Assembly (NCBI GenBank): GCA_958496175.1
Contig: OY292280.1
Coordinates: 19,964,001-20,028,000 of the forward strand
DNA length: 64,000 nucleotides
Source: Sisyra terminalis
Taxonomy: Eukaryota > Arthropoda > Insecta > Neuroptera > Sisyridae
Reading direction: 5' to 3'
Shown here: in pieces, positions 1 to 12,400 of the stretch
Position numbering within the stretch: position 1 is the stretch's first letter
How the letters are laid out: each line of letters starts with the position of its first letter
Program-made: the position numbers and the translations under genes
Notes under the pieces: generated by a model
The model's input: the letters and a program-made list of their open reading frames with translations, nothing else
What the model was told of the DNA's origin: nothing
The model's database searches: none

Positions 1-5
1 TATTT

Positions 6-29
6 GCGGTTATTTTTGCGGATATCATT
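6..29 (+). repeat. Unit A, ATC form (first example in the window)
   Basis: This is a 24-bp dimer of two 12-bp protomers: GCGGTTATTTTT at 6-17 and GCGGATATCATT at 18-29. The second protomer contains GATATC, an EcoRV recognition palindrome. It is the commonest unit in the window and is usually the last A before a B. Because 24 is divisible by three, it reads as an eight-residue repeat in each + frame: LRISLRLF, CGYHCGYF or FADIIAVI. Confidence 0.95.
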
Positions 30-93
30 GCGGATATTTTTGCGGATATTATTGCGGTTATTTTTGCGGATATCATTGCGGTTATTTTTGCGG

Positions 94-122
94 ATATCAT
101 TGCGGTTATTTTGCGGTGATAT
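94..122. other. Short dyad across the A-B junction (representative)
   Basis: ATATCA at 94-99 and TGATAT at 117-122 are perfect reverse complements separated by 17 bases. The same arrangement recurs wherever an ATC-form A precedes a TGA-form B, hundreds of times by eye. An ATT-form A before a TAA-form B gives the matching pair ATATTA and TAATAT. The arms are only 6 bp and AT-rich, so a stable hairpin in duplex DNA is unlikely. Whether it acts as a protein site or an RNA stem is unknown. Confidence 0.6.
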
Positions 123-124
123 TT
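102..124 (+). repeat. Unit B, TGA form
   Basis: This is a 23-bp dimer: an 11-bp protomer GCGGTTATTTT at 102-112 (one T shorter than in unit A) and GCGGTGATATTT at 113-124. The lost T moves every downstream frame by one. The second half supplies an in-frame TGA for one of the three + frames. The TTG formed where B meets the next unit is where most of the apparent open frames begin. Confidence 0.95.
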
Positions 125-148
125 GCGGTTATTTTTGCGGATATCATT

Positions 149-171
149 GCGGTTATTTTGCGGTAATATTT
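149..171 (+). repeat. Unit B, TAA form
   Basis: This 23-bp unit has second half GCGGTAATATTT, which carries AATATT (an SspI recognition palindrome) and a TAA stop in one frame. It alternates irregularly with the TGA form throughout the window. A derivative with GCTG in place of GCGG (196-218) recurs in many places, for example around 1,130, 6,836, 7,428, 37,038 and 50,350, and marks related modules. Confidence 0.94.
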
Positions 172-195
172 GCGGTTATTTTTGCGGATATTATT
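172..195 (+). repeat. Unit A, ATT form
   Basis: Same layout as the ATC form, but the second protomer is GCGGATATTATT. The single C-to-T change destroys the EcoRV site. In longer A runs the ATT form usually sits inside the run and is followed by an ATC form. When it stands directly before a B, that B is often the TAACAT form. In translation it turns LRIS into LRIL and CGYH into CGYY. Confidence 0.93.
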
Positions 196-1612
196 GCGGT
201 TATTTTGCTGTAATATTTGCGGTTTTTTTTGCGGATATCATTGCGGTTATTTTGCGGTGATATTTGCGGTTATTTTTGCGGATATCATTGCGGTTATTTT
301 GCGGTGATATTTGCGGTTATTTTTGCGGATATCATTGCGGTTATTTTGCGGTAATATTTATGGTTATTTTTGCGGATATTATTGCGGTTATTTTTGCGGA
401 TATCATTGCGGTTATTTTGCGGAGATATTTACGGTTATTTTTGCGGATATCATTGCGGTTATTTTGCTGTAATATTTGCTGTTATTTTTGCGGATATCAT
501 TGCGGTTATTTTTGCGGATATTATTGCGGTTATTTTTGCGGATATCATTGCGGTTATTTTTGCGGATATCATTGCGGTTATTTTGCGGTAATATTTGCGG
601 TTATTTTTGCGGATATCATTGCGGTTATTTTGCGGTGATATTTGCGGTTATTTTTGCGGATATCATTGCGGTTATTTTGCGGTAATATTTGCGGTTATTT
701 TTGCGGATATCATTGCGGTTATTTTTGCGGATATAATTGCGGTTATTTTGCGGTGATATTTGCGGTTATTTTTGCGGATATCATTGCGGTTATTTTGCGG
801 TAATATTTGCGGTTATTTTTGCGGATATCATTGCGGATATTTTTGCGGATATTATTGCGGTTATTTTTGCGGATATCATTGCGGTTATTTTTGCGGATAT
901 CATTGCGGTTATTTTGCGGTAATATTTGCGGTTATTTTTGCGGATATCATTGCGGATATTTTTGCGGATATTATTGCGGTTATTTTTGCGGATATCATTG
1001 CGGTTATTTTTGCGGATATCATTGCGGTTATTTTGCGGTGATATTTGCGGTTATTTTTGCGGATATCATTGCGGTTATTTTGCGGTAATATTTGCGGTTA
1101 TTTTTGCGGATATTATTGCGGTTATTTTGCTGTAATATTTGCGGTTTTTTTTGCGGATATCATTGCGGTTATTTTGCGGTGATATTTGCGGTTATTTTTG
1201 CGGATATCATTGCGGTTATTTTGCGGTGATATTTGCGGTTATTTTTGCGGATATCATTGCGGTTATTTTGCGGTAATATTTATGGTTATTTTTGCGGATA
1301 TTATTTTGTTATTTTTGCGGATATCATTGCGGTTATTTTGCGGAGATATTTACGGTTATTTTTGCGGATATCATTGCGGTTATTTTGCTGTAATATTTGC
1401 TGTTATTTTTGCGGATATCATTGCGGTTATTTTTGCGGATATTATTGCGGTTATTTTTGCGGATATCATTGCGGTTATTTTTGCGGATATCATTGCGGTT
1501 ATTTTGCGGTAATATTTGCGGTTATTTTTGCGGATATCATTGCGGTTATTTTGCGGTGATATTTGCGGTTATTTTGGCGGATATCATTGCGGTTATTTTT
1601 GCGGATATTATT

Positions 1613-1635
1613 GCGGTTATTTTGCGGTAACATTT
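1613..1635 (+). repeat. Unit B, TAACAT form
   Basis: This 23-bp unit has second half GCGGTAACATTT. Read from the minus strand it gives ATG TTA CCG CAA, which is why nearly all minus-strand frames begin with MLPQNN at such a unit. It is concentrated at 1,613-2,620, in the ATG-bearing modules, and right of about 50 kb, where it often closes runs rich in ATT-form A units. It is therefore a useful domain marker. A TCAC derivative occurs near 58,026. Confidence 0.92.
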
Positions 1636-2688
1636 GCGGTTTTTTTTGCGGATATTATTGCGGTTATTTTTGCGGATATCATTGCGGTTATTTTTGCGGT
1701 TATTTTTGCGGATATCATTGCGGTTATTTTGCGGTGATATTTGCGGTTATTTTTGCGGACATCATTGCGGTTATTTTTGCGGATATTATTGCGGTTATTT
1801 TGCGGTAACATTTGCGGTTATTTTTGCGGATATTACTGCGGTTTTTTTTGCGGATATCATTGCGGTTAATTTGCGGTGATATTTGCGGTTATTTTTGCGG
1901 ATATCATTGCGGATATTTTTGCGGATATTATTGCGGTTATTTTTGCGGATATTATTGCGGTTATTTTTGCGGATATCATTGCGGTTATTTTGCGGTGATA
2001 TTTGCGGTTATTTTTGCGGATATCATTGCGGTTATTTTGCGGTGATATTTGCGGTTATTTTGCGTTAACATTTGCGGTTATTTTTGCGGATATTATTGCG
2101 GTTATTTTTGCGGATATCATTGCGGTTATTTTTGCGGATATCATTGCGGTTATTTTGCGGTGATATTTGCGGTTATTTTTGCGGATATCATTGCGGTTAT
2201 TTTTGCGGATATTATTGCGGTTATTTTGCGGTAACATTTGCGGTTATTTTTTCGGATATTATTGCGGTTATTTTGCGGTGATATTTGCGGTTATTTTTGC
2301 GGATATCATTGCGGTTATTTTGCGGTGATATTTGCGGTTATTTTTGCGGATATCATTGCGGTTATTTTGGCGGATATTATTGCGGTTATTTTGCGGTAAC
2401 ATTTGCGGTTATTTTTGCGGATATTATTGCGGTTATTTTGCGGTGATATTTGCGGTTATTTTTGCGGATATCATTGCGGTTATTTTTGCGGATATTATTG
2501 CGGTTATTTTTGCGGATATCATTGCGGTTATTTTGCGGTGATATTTGCGGTTATTTTTGCGGATATCATTGCGGTTATTTTTGCGGATATTATTGCGGTT
2601 ATTTTGCGGTAACATTTGCGGTTATTTTTGCGGATATTATTGCGGTTATTTTTGCGGATATCATTGCGGATATTTTGCGGTGATATTT

Positions 2689-2856
2689 GCGGTTATTTTT
2701 GCGGATATCATTTGGGTTATTTTTGAGGATATTATTGCGGTTATTTTTGCGGATATTATTGCGGTTATTTTTGCGGATATCATTGCGGTTATTTTTGCGG
2801 ATATTATTGCGGTTATTTTTGCGGATATCATTGCGGTTATTTTTGCGGATATCATT
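2689..2856. repeat. Run of seven consecutive A units
   Basis: Seven 24-bp units follow each other without a B (forms ATC, ATT, ATT, ATC, ATT, ATC, ATC by the last triplet). This is one of the two longest A runs noticed. The first two units carry private changes: TTTGGG in place of TTGCGG, and GAGG in place of GCGG. A B unit with TTTTACGG follows at 2,857. Frame is kept over 168 bp, but the three reading frames are equally open, so coding is not implied. Confidence 0.88.
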
Positions 2857-2870
2857 GCGGTTATTTTACG

Positions 2871-3562
2871 GTAATAATTGCGGTTATTTTTGCGGATATC
2901 ATTGCGGTTATTTTTGCGGATATAATTGCGGTTATTTTGCGGTGATATTTGCGGTTATTTTTGCGGATATCATTGCGGTTATTTTGCGGTAATATTTGCG
3001 GTTATTTTTGCGGATATCATTGCGGATATTTTTGCGGATATTATTGCGGTTATTTTTGCGGATATCATTGCGGTTATTTTTGCGGATATCATTGCGGTTA
3101 TTTTGCGGTGATATTTGCGGTTATTTTTGCGGATATCATTGCGGTTATTTTGCGGTAATATTTGCGGTTATTTTTGCGGATATTATTGCGGTTATTTTGC
3201 TGTAATATTTGCGGTTTTTTTTGCGGATATCATTGCGGTTATTTTGCGGTGATATTTGCGGTTATTTTTGCGGATATCATTGCGGTTATTTTGCGGTGAT
3301 ATTTGCGGTTATTTTTGCGGATATCATTGCGGTTATTTTGCGGTAATATTTATGGTTATTTTTGCGGATATTATTGCGGTTATTTTTGCGGATATCATTG
3401 CGGTTATTTTTGCGGATATCATTGCGGTTATTTTGCGGTAATATTTGCGGTTATTTTTGCGGATATCATTGCGGTTATTTTGCGGTGATATTTGCGGTTA
3501 TTTTTGCGGATATCATTGCGGTTATTTTTGCGGATATTATTGCGGTTATTATGCGGTAATAT
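2871..3562. repeat. Left-end block, third copy
   Basis: From about 2,871 the sequence matches 683-930 at a spacing of 2,189 bp, then matches 926 onward at a spacing of 2,070 bp. The change of 119 bp equals the local 119-bp duplication that the first copy has and this one lacks. Shared marks include GATATAATT, the GCGGATATTTTT half unit, the eight-T run near 3,215 and the TTTATGG variant near 3,350. The GAGATATTTACGG part of copies one and two is missing. Beyond about 3,490 the sequence passes into the higher-order repeat that follows. Confidence 0.82.
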
Positions 3563-3893
3563 TTGCGGTTATTTTTGCGGATATCATTGCGGTTATTTTA
3601 CGGTAATATTTGCGGTTATTTTTGCGGATATCATTGCGGTTTTTTTTTGCGGATATCATTGCGGTTATTTTGCGGTAATATTTGCGGTTATTTTTGCGGA
3701 TATTATTGCGGTTATTTTTGCGGATATCATTGCGGTTATTTTGCGGTGATATTTGCGGTTATTTTTGCTGATATCATTGCGGTTATTTTGCGTTGATATT
3801 TGCGGTTATTTTTGCGGATATCATTGCGGTTATTTTGCGGTGATATTTGCGGTTATTTTTGCGGATATCATTGCGGTTATTTTGCGGTAATAT
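3563..3893. repeat. Tail of a higher-order repeat copy
   Basis: This stretch matches 9,163-9,493 at the same 5,600-bp spacing that joins the first two full copies to its right. It therefore reads as the right end of a preceding copy whose body is not present. Marks are the nine-T run before GCGGATATCATT near 3,640, GCTGATATC near 3,767 and GCGTTGATATTT near 3,790. A private TTTTACGG change near 3,597 distinguishes it from the match. Confidence 0.8.
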
Positions 3894-6639
3894 TTGCGGT
3901 TATTTTTGCGGATATCATTGCGGTTATTTTTGCGGATATCATTGCAGTTATTTTGCGGTAATATTTGCGGTTATTTTTGCGGATATCATTGCGGTTATTT
4001 TGCGGTGATATTTGCGGTTATTTTTGCGGATATTATTGCGGTGTTTTTGCGGATATCATTGCGGTTATTTTGCGGTGATATTTGCGGTTATTTTTGCGGA
4101 TATCATTGCGGTTATTTTGCGGTAATATTTGCCGTTATTTTTGCGGATATCATTGCGGTTATTTTGCGGTAATATTTGCGGTTATTTTTGCGGATATTAT
4201 TGCGGGTATTTTTGCGGATATCATTGCGGTTATTTTGCGGTGATATTTGCGGTTATTTTTGCGGATATCATTGCGGTTATTTTGCGGTAATATTAGCGGT
4301 AATTTTTGCGGATATCATTGCGGTTATTTTTGCGGATATTATTGCGGTTATTTTTGCGGATATCATTGCGGTTATTTTTGCGGATATCATTGCGGTTATT
4401 TTGCGGTAATATTTGCGGTTATTTTTGCGGATATCATTGCGGTTATTTTGCGGTGATATTTGCGGTTATTTTTGCGGATATTATTGCGGTTATTTTTGCG
4501 GATATCATTGCGGTTATTTTGCGGCGATATTTGCGGTTATTTTTGCGGATATCATTGCGGTTATTTTTGCGGATATTATTGCGGTTATTTTGCGGTGACA
4601 TTTGCGGTTATTTATGCGGATATTATTGCGGTTATTTTTGCGGATATCATTGCGGTTATTTTGCGGTGATATTTGCGGTTATTTTTGCGCATATCATTGC
4701 GGTTATTATGCGGTGATATTTGCGGTTATTTTTGCGGATATCATTGCGGTTATTTTTGCGGATATCATTGCGGATATTTTGCGGTAATATTTGCGGTTAT
4801 TTTTGCGGATATCATTGCGGTTATTTTGCGGTAATATTTGCGGTTATTTTTGCGGATATCATTGCGGTTATTTTTGCGGATATCATTGCGGTTATTTTGC
4901 GGTAATATTTGCGGTTATTTTTGCGGATATTATTGCGGTTATTTTTGCGGATATCATTGCGGTTATTTTGCGGTGAAATTTGCGGTTATTTTTGCGGATA
5001 TCATTGCGGTTTTTTTGCGGTGATATTTGCGGTTATTTTTGCGGATATCATTGCGGTTATTTTGCGGTGATATTTGCGGTTATTTTTGCGGATATCATTG
5101 CGGTTATTTTGCGGTAATATTTGCGGTTATTTTTGCGGATATCATTGCGGTTATTTTTGCGGATATCATTTCGGTTATTTTGCGGTAATATTTGCGGTTA
5201 TTTTTGCGGATATCATTGCGGTTATTTTTGCGGATATTATTGCGGTTATTTTTGCGGATATCATTGCGGTTATTTTGCGGTAATATTTGCGGTTATTTTT
5301 GCGGATATCATTGCGGTTATTTTGCGGTAATATTTGCGGTTATTTTTGCGGATATTATTGCGGTTATTTTGCGGTGACATTTGCGGTTATTTTTGCGGAT
5401 ATCATTGCGGTTATTTTGCGGTGAAATTTGCGGTTATTTTTGCGGATATCATTGCGGTTTTTTTGCGGTGATATTTGCGGTTATTTTTGCGGATATCATT
5501 GCGGTTATTTTGCGGTGATATTTGCGGTTATTTTTGCGGATATCATTGCGGTTATTTTGCGGTAATATTTGCGGTTATTTTTGCGGATATCATTGCGGTT
5601 ATTTTTGCGGATATCATTTCGGTTATTTTGCGGTAATATTTGCGGTTATTTTTGCGGATATCATTGCGGTTATTTTTGCGGATATTATTGCGGTTATTTT
5701 TGCGGATATCATTGCGGTTATTTTGCGGTAATATTTGCGGTTATTTTTGCGGATATTATTGCGGTTATTTTGCGGTAATATTTGCGGTTATTTTTGCGGA
5801 TATTATTGCGGTTATTTTTGCGGATATCATTGCGGTTATTTTGCGGTGATATTTGCGGTTATTTTTGCGGATATCATTGCGGTTATTTTGCGGTGATATT
5901 TGCGGTTATTTTTGCGGATATCATTGCGGTTATTTTGCGGTGATATTTGCGGTTATTTTGCGGTAATATTTGCGGTTATTTTTGCGGATATCATTGCGGT
6001 TATTTTTGCGGATATCATTTCGGTTATTTTGCGGTAATATTTGCGGTTATTTTTGCGGATATCATTGCGGTTATTTTTGCAGATATTATTGCGGTTATTT
6101 TTGCGGATATCATTGCGGTTATTTTTGCGGAAATCATTGCGGTAATTTTGCGGTAATATTTGCGGTTATTTTTGCGGATATCATTGCGGTTATTTTGCGG
6201 TGATATTTGCGGTTATTTTTGCCGATATCATTGCGGTTATTTTGCGGTAATATTTGCGGTAATTTTTGCGGATATCATTGCGGTTATTTTGCGGTAATAT
6301 TTGCGGTTATTTTTGCGGATATTATTGCGGGTATTTTTGCGGATATCATTGCGGTTATTTTGCGGTGATATTTGCGGTTATTTTTGCGGATATCATTGCG
6401 GTTATTTTGCGGTAATATTTGCGGTTATTTTTGCGGATATCACTGCGGTTATTTTTGCGGATATTATTGCGGTTATTTTTGCGGATATCATTGCGGTTAT
6501 TTTTGCGGATATTATTACGGTTATTTTGCGGTAACATTTGCGGTTATTTATGCGGATATTATTGCGGTTATTTTTGCGGATATCATTGCGGTTATTTTGC
6601 GGTGATATTTGCGGTTATTTTTGCGGATATCATTGCGGT

Positions 6640-7525
6640 TATTTTGCGGTGATATTTGCGGTTATTTTTGCGGATATCATTGCGGTTATTTTGCGGTGAT
6701 ATTTGCGGTTATTTTTGCGGATATCATTGCGGTTATTTTTGCGGATATTATTGCGGTTATTTTTGCGGATATCATTGCGGTTATTTTGCGGTAATATTTG
6801 CGGTTATTTTTGCGGATATTATTGCGGTTATTTTGCTGTAATATTTGCGGTTAATTTAGCGGATATCATTGCGGTTATTTTTGCGGATATTATTGCGGTT
6901 ATTTTTGCGGATGTCATTGCGGATATTTTGCGGTAATATTTGCGGTTATTTTTGCGGATATCATTGCGGTTATTTTTGCGGATATCATTGCGGTTATTTT
7001 GCGGTAATATTTGCGGTTATTTTTGCGGATATTATTGCGGTTATTTTTGCGGATATCATTGCGGTTATTTTGCGTTGATATTTGCGGTTATTTTTGCGGA
7101 TATCATTGCGGTTATTTTGCGGTGATATTTGCGGTTATTTTTGCGGATATCATTGCGGTTATTTTGCGGTAATATTTGCGGTTATTTTTGCGGATATTAT
7201 TGCGGTTATTTTGGCGGATATCATTGCGGTTATTTTGCGATGATATTTGCGGTTATTTTTGCGGATATCATTGCGGTTATTTTGCGGTGATATTTGCGGT
7301 TATTTTTGCGGATATCATTGCGGTTATTTTTGCGGATATTATTGCGGTTATTTTTGCGGATATCATTGCGGTTATTTTGCGGTAATATTTGCGGTTATTT
7401 TTGCGGATATTATTGCGGTTATTTTGCTGTAATATTTGCGGTTAATTTAGCGGATATCATTGCGGTTATTTTTGCGGATATTATTGCGGTTATTTTTGCG
7501 GATGTCATTGCGGATATTTTGCGGT
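6640..7525. repeat. Local duplication inside copy 1 (spacing 591 bp)
   Basis: A stretch of roughly 285 bp beginning near 6,640 recurs near 7,231 at a constant 591-bp spacing. Both carry the GCTGTAATATTT, GGTTAATTTAGCGG and GATGTCATT marks in the same order. The first copy ends in a TAA-form B and the second in a TGA-form B. Both versions are also present in copies 2 and 5 (12,280 and 12,918; 20,818 and 21,244). The duplication therefore predates the copying of the higher-order repeat. Confidence 0.75.
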
Positions 7526-8074
7526 GATATTTGCGGTTATTTTTGCGGATATTATTGCGGTTATTTTTGCGGATATCATTGCGGTTATTTTGCGGTGATA
7601 TTTGCGGTTATTTTTGCGGATATCATTGCGGTTATTTTTGCGGATATTATTGCGGTTATTTTTGCGGATATTATTGCGGTTATTTTTGCGGATATCATTG
7701 CGGTTATTTTGCGGTGATATTTGCGGTTAATTTTGCGGATATCATTGCGGTTATTTTGCGGTGATATTTGCGGTTATTTTGCGGTAATATTTGCGGTTAT
7801 TTTTGCGGATATTAATGCGGTTATTTTGCTGTAATATTTGCGGTTAATTTTGCGGATATCATTGCGGTTATTTTTGCGGATATTATTGCGGTTATTTTTG
7901 CGGATATTATTGCGGTTATTTTTGCGGATATTATTGCGGTTATTTTTGCGGATATCATTGCGGTTATTTTGCGGTGATATTTGCGGTTATTTTTGCGGAT
8001 ATCATTGCGGTTATTTTGCGGTGATATTTGCGGTTATTTTTGCGGATATCATTGCGGTTATTTTGCGGTGATAT

Positions 8075-9210
8075 TTGCGGTTATTTTTGCGGATATCATT
8101 GCGGTTATTTTGCGGTAATATTTGCGGTTATTTTTGCGGATATCATTGCGGTTATTTTGCGGTAATATTTGCGGTTATTTTTGCGGATATCATTGCGGTT
8201 ATTTTTGCGGATATTATTGCGGTTATTTTTGCGGATATCATTGCGGTTATTTTTGCGGATATCATTGCGGTTATTATGCGGTAATATTTGCGGTTATTTT
8301 TGCGGATATCATTGCGGTTATTTTGCGGTAATATTTGCGGTTATTTTTGCGGATATCATTGCGGTTATTTTTGCGGATATCATTGCGGTTATTTTGCGGT
8401 AATATTTGCGGTTATTTTTGCGGATATTATTTCGGTTATTTTTGCGGATATCATTGCGGTTATTTTGCGGTGATATTTGCGGTTATTTTTGCTGATATCA
8501 TTGCGGTTATTTTGCGTTGATATTTGCGGTTATTTTTGCGGATATCATTGCGGTTATTTTGCGGTGATATTTGCGGTTATTTTTGCGGATATCATTGCGG
8601 TTATTTTGCGGTAATATTTGCGGTTATTTTTGCGGATATCATTGCGGTTATTTTTGCGGATATCATTGCGGTTATTTTTGCGGATATTATTGCGGTTATT
8701 TTTGCGGATATCATTGCGGTTATTTTTGCGGATATCATTGCGGTTATTATGCGGTAATATTTGCGGTTATTTTTGCGGATATCATTGCGGTTATTTTGCG
8801 GTAATATTTGCGGTTATTTTTGCGGATATCATTGCGGTTATTTTTGCGGATATCATTGCGGTTATTTTGCGGTAATATTTGCGGTTATTTTTGCGGATAT
8901 TATTTCGGTTATTTTTGCGGATATCATTGCGGTTATTTTGCGGTGATATTTGCGGTTATTTTTGCTGATATCATTGCGGTTATTTTGCGTTGATATTTGC
9001 GGTTATTTTTGCGGATATCATTGCGGTTATTTTGCGGTAATATTTGCGGTTATTTTTGCGGATATCATTGCGGTTATTTTTGCGGATATTATTGCGGTTA
9101 TTTTTGCGGATATCATTGCGGTTATTTTTGCGGATATCATTGCGGTTATTATGCGGTAATATTTGCGGTTATTTTTGCGGATATCATTGCGGTTATTTTG
9201 CGGTAATATT
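8075..9210. repeat. Local triplication inside copy 1
   Basis: The section ending in TTATTATGCGG, TTATTTCGG, GCTGATATC and GCGTTGATATTT occurs three times, with spacings of 449 then 426 bp for the left part and 473 bp for the 8,288 and 8,761 parts. The middle copy has one extra A unit. Copies 2 and 5 hold this section once (13,699-14,144 and 21,955-22,376). The two extra passes add about 876 bp, and they largely explain why copy 1 is 5,600 bp while copy 2 is 4,748 bp. Confidence 0.8.
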
Positions 9211-9493
9211 TGCGGTTATTTTTGCGGATATCATTGCGGTTTTTTTTTGCGGATATCATTGCGGTTATTTTGCGGTAATATTTGCGGTTATTTTTGCGGA
9301 TATTATTGCGGTTATTTTTGCGGATATCATTGCGGTTATTTTGCGGTGATATTTGCGGTTATTTTTGCTGATATCATTGCGGTTATTTTGCGTTGATATT
9401 TGCGGTTATTTTTGCGGATATCATTGCGGTTATTTTGCGGTGATATTTGCGGTTATTTTTGCGGATATCATTGCGGTTATTTTGCGGTAATAT

Positions 9494-12400
9494 TTGCGGT
9501 TATTTTTGCGGATATCATTGCGGTTATTTTTGCGGATATCATTGCAGTTATTTTGCGGTAATATTTGCGGTTATTTTTGCGGATATCATTGCGGTTATTT
9601 TGCGGTGATATTTGCGGTTATTTTTGCGGATATTATTGCGGTGTTTTTGCGGATATCATTGCGGTTATTTTGCGGTGATATTTGCGGTTATTTTTGCGGA
9701 TATCATTGCGGTTATTTTGCGGTAATATTTGCCGTTATTTTTGCGGATATCATTGCGGTTATTTTGCGGTAATATTTGCGGTTATTTTTGCGGATATTAT
9801 TGCGGGTATTTTTGCGGATATCATTGCGGTTATTTTGCGGTGATATTTGCGGTTATTTTTGCGGATATCATTGCGGTTATTTTGCGGTAATATTAGCGGT
9901 AATTTTTGCGGATATCATTGCGGTTATTTTTGCGGATATTATTGCGGTTATTTTTGCGGATATCATTGCGGTTATTTTTGCGGATATCATTGCGGTTATT
10001 TTGCGGTAATATTTGCGGTTATTTTTGCGGATATCATTGCGGTTATTTTGCGGTGATATTTGCGGTTATTTTTGCGGATATTATTGCGGTTATTTTTGCG
10101 GATATCATTGCGGTTATTTTGCGGCGATATTTGCGGTTATTTTTGCGGATATCATTGCGGTTATTTTTGCGGATATTATTGCGGTTATTTTGCGGTGACA
10201 TTTGCGGTTATTTATGCGGATATTATTGCGGTTATTTTTGCGGATATCATTGCGGTTATTTTGCGGTGATATTTGCGGTTATTTTTGCGCATATCATTGC
10301 GGTTATTATGCGGTGATATTTGCGGTTATTTTTAAGGATATCATTGCGGTTATTTTTGCGGATATCATTGCGGATATTTTGCGGTAATATTTGCGGTTAT
10401 TTTTGCGGATATCATTGCGGTTATTTTGCGGTAATATTTGCGGTTATTTTTGCGGATATCATTGCGGTTATTTTTGCGGATATCATTGCGGTTATTTTGC
10501 GGTAATATTTGCGGTTATTTTTGCGGATATTATTGCGGTTATTTTTGCGGATATCATTGCGGTTATTTTGCGGAGAAATTTGCGGTTATTTTTGCGGATA
10601 TCATTGCGGTTTTTTTGCGGTGATATTTGCGGTTATTTTTGCGGATATCATTGCGGTTATTTTGCGGTGATATTTGCGGTTATTTTTGCGGATATCATTG
10701 CGGTTATTTTGCGGTAATATTTGCGGTTATTTTTGCGGATATCATTGCGGTTATTTTTGCGGATATCATTTCGGTTATTTTGCGGTAATATTTGCGGTTA
10801 TTTTTGCGGATATCATTGCGGTTATTTTTGCGGATATTATTGCGGTTATTTTTGCGGATATCATTGCGGTTATTTTGCGGTAATATTTGCGGTTATTTTT
10901 GCGGATATCATTGCGGTTATTTTGCGGTAATATTTGCGGTTATTTTTGCGGATATTATTGCGGTTATTTTGCGGTGACATTTGCGGTTATTTTTGCGGAT
11001 ATCATTGCGGTTATTTTGCGGTGAAATTTGCGGTTATTTTTGCGGATATCATTGCGGTTTTTTTGCGGTGATATTTGCGGTTATTTTTGCGGATATCATT
11101 GCGGTTATTTTGCGGTGATATTTGCGGTTATTTTTGCGGATATCATTGCGGTTATTTTGCGGTAATATTTGCGGTTATTTTTGCGGATATCATTGCGGTT
11201 ATTTTTGCGGATATTATTGCGGTTATTTTTGCGGATATCATTGCGGTTATTTTGCGGTAATATTTGCGGTTATTTTTGCGGATATTATTGCGGTTATTTT
11301 GCGGTAATATTTGCGGTTATTTTTGCGGATATTATTGCGGTTATTTTTGCGGATATCATTGCGGTTATTTTGCGGTGATATTTGCGGTTATTTTTGCGGA
11401 TATCATTGCGGTTATTTTGCGGTGATATTTGCGGTTATTTTTGCGGATATCATTGCGGTTATTTTGCGGTAATATTTGCGGTTATTTTTGCGGATATCAT
11501 TGCGGTTATTTTTGCGGATATCATTTCGGTTATTTTGCGGTAATATTTGCGGTTATTTTTGCGGATATCATTGCGGTTATTTTTGCAGATATTATTGCGG
11601 TTATTTTTGCGGATATCATTGCGGTTATTTTTGCGGAAATCATTGCGGTAATTTTGCGGTAATATTTGCGGTTATTTTTGCGGATATCATTGCGGTTATT
11701 TTGCGGTGATATTTGCGGTTATTTTTGCCGATATCATTGCGGTTATTTTGCGGTAATATTTGCGGTAATTTTTGCGGATATCATTGCGGTTATTTTGCGG
11801 TAATATTTGCGGTTATTTTTGCGGATATTATTGCGGGTATTTTTGCGGATATCATTGCGGTTATTTTGCGGTGATATTTGCGGTTATTTTTGCGGATATC
11901 ATTGCGGTTATTTTGCGGTAATATTTGCGGTTATTTTTGCGGATATCACTGCGGTTATTTTTGCGGATATTATTGCGGTTATTTTTGCGGATATCATTGC
12001 GGTTATTTTTGCGGATATTATTGCGGTTATTTTGCGGTAACATTTGCGGTTATTTATGCGGATATTATTGCGGTTATTTCTGCGGATATCATTGCGGTTA
12101 TTTTGCGGTGATATTTGCGGTTATTTTTGCGCATATAATTGCGGTTATTATGCGGTGATATTTGCGGTTAATTTTGCGGATATCAATGCGGTTATTTTGC
12201 GGTGATATTTGCGGTTATTTTTGCGGATATCATTGCGGTTATTTTTGCGGATATCATTGCGGTTATTTTGCGGTGATATTTGCGGTTATTTTTGCGGATA
12301 TCATTGCGGTTATTTTTGCGGATATTATTGCGGTTATTTTTGCGGATATCATTGCGGTTATTTTGCGGTAATATTTGCGGTTATTTTTGCGGATATTATT

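Larger units (their letters stand above)
1..1576. repeat. Left-end block, two tandem copies (spacing 922/921 bp)
   Basis: Bases 1 to about 655 reappear at 923 to about 1,576. Shared marks include a unit whose first half is GCGGATATTTTT (30-41 and 952-963), the GCTGTAATATTT B unit, a run of eight T (223-230 and 1,145-1,152), TTTATGG, and the GAGATATTTACGG and GCTGTT variants. Copy two has a one-base loss near 1,303-1,312, where GCGG has become TTG, so the spacing drops from 922 to 921. A 119-bp local duplication (807-925, 926-1,044) lies between. The window starts inside copy one, so its left edge is not seen. Confidence 0.85.
1563..2870. repeat. TAACAT-rich, irregular stretch with few long-range matches
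   Basis: This stretch separates copies two and three of the left-end block. It is enriched in TAACAT-form B units (1,613; 1,8xx; 2,0xx; 2,2xx; 2,3xx; 2,6xx) and in ATT-form A units. It also carries scattered singletons such as GGCGG in place of TGCGG. At 1,684-1,719 there is a three-protomer unit, with GCGGTTATTTTT twice in a row. I found no second long copy of this stretch in the window. It ends in the seven-A run at 2,689-2,856. Confidence 0.75.
3894..9493. repeat. Higher-order repeat copy 1 (5,600 bp)
   Basis: Copy start is set, by convention, just before the shared GCGG-to-GCAG mark at 3,946. Ordered marks inside are a protomer shortened to GCGGTGTTTTT near 4,038, GCCGTT at 4,131, TTAGCGG near 4,293, GCGGCGAT near 4,521, TGACATTT and TTTATGCGG near 4,600, GCGCATAT at 4,688, GTGAAATTT near 4,973, CATTTCGG near 5,170, GCAGATAT near 6,080, GATGTCATT near 6,911 and GATATTAATG near 7,809. 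This is the longest copy because the 8,075-9,210 section is present in triplicate. Differences from later copies are mostly whole A or B units plus scattered point changes. Confidence 0.88.

Noticed and set aside
94..122. Rho-independent terminator or strong hairpin at A-B junctions
   Set aside because: Arms are six A/T-rich pairs with one G-C and a 17-base loop, and no U-run follows at the proper place. It is kept only as a dyad.
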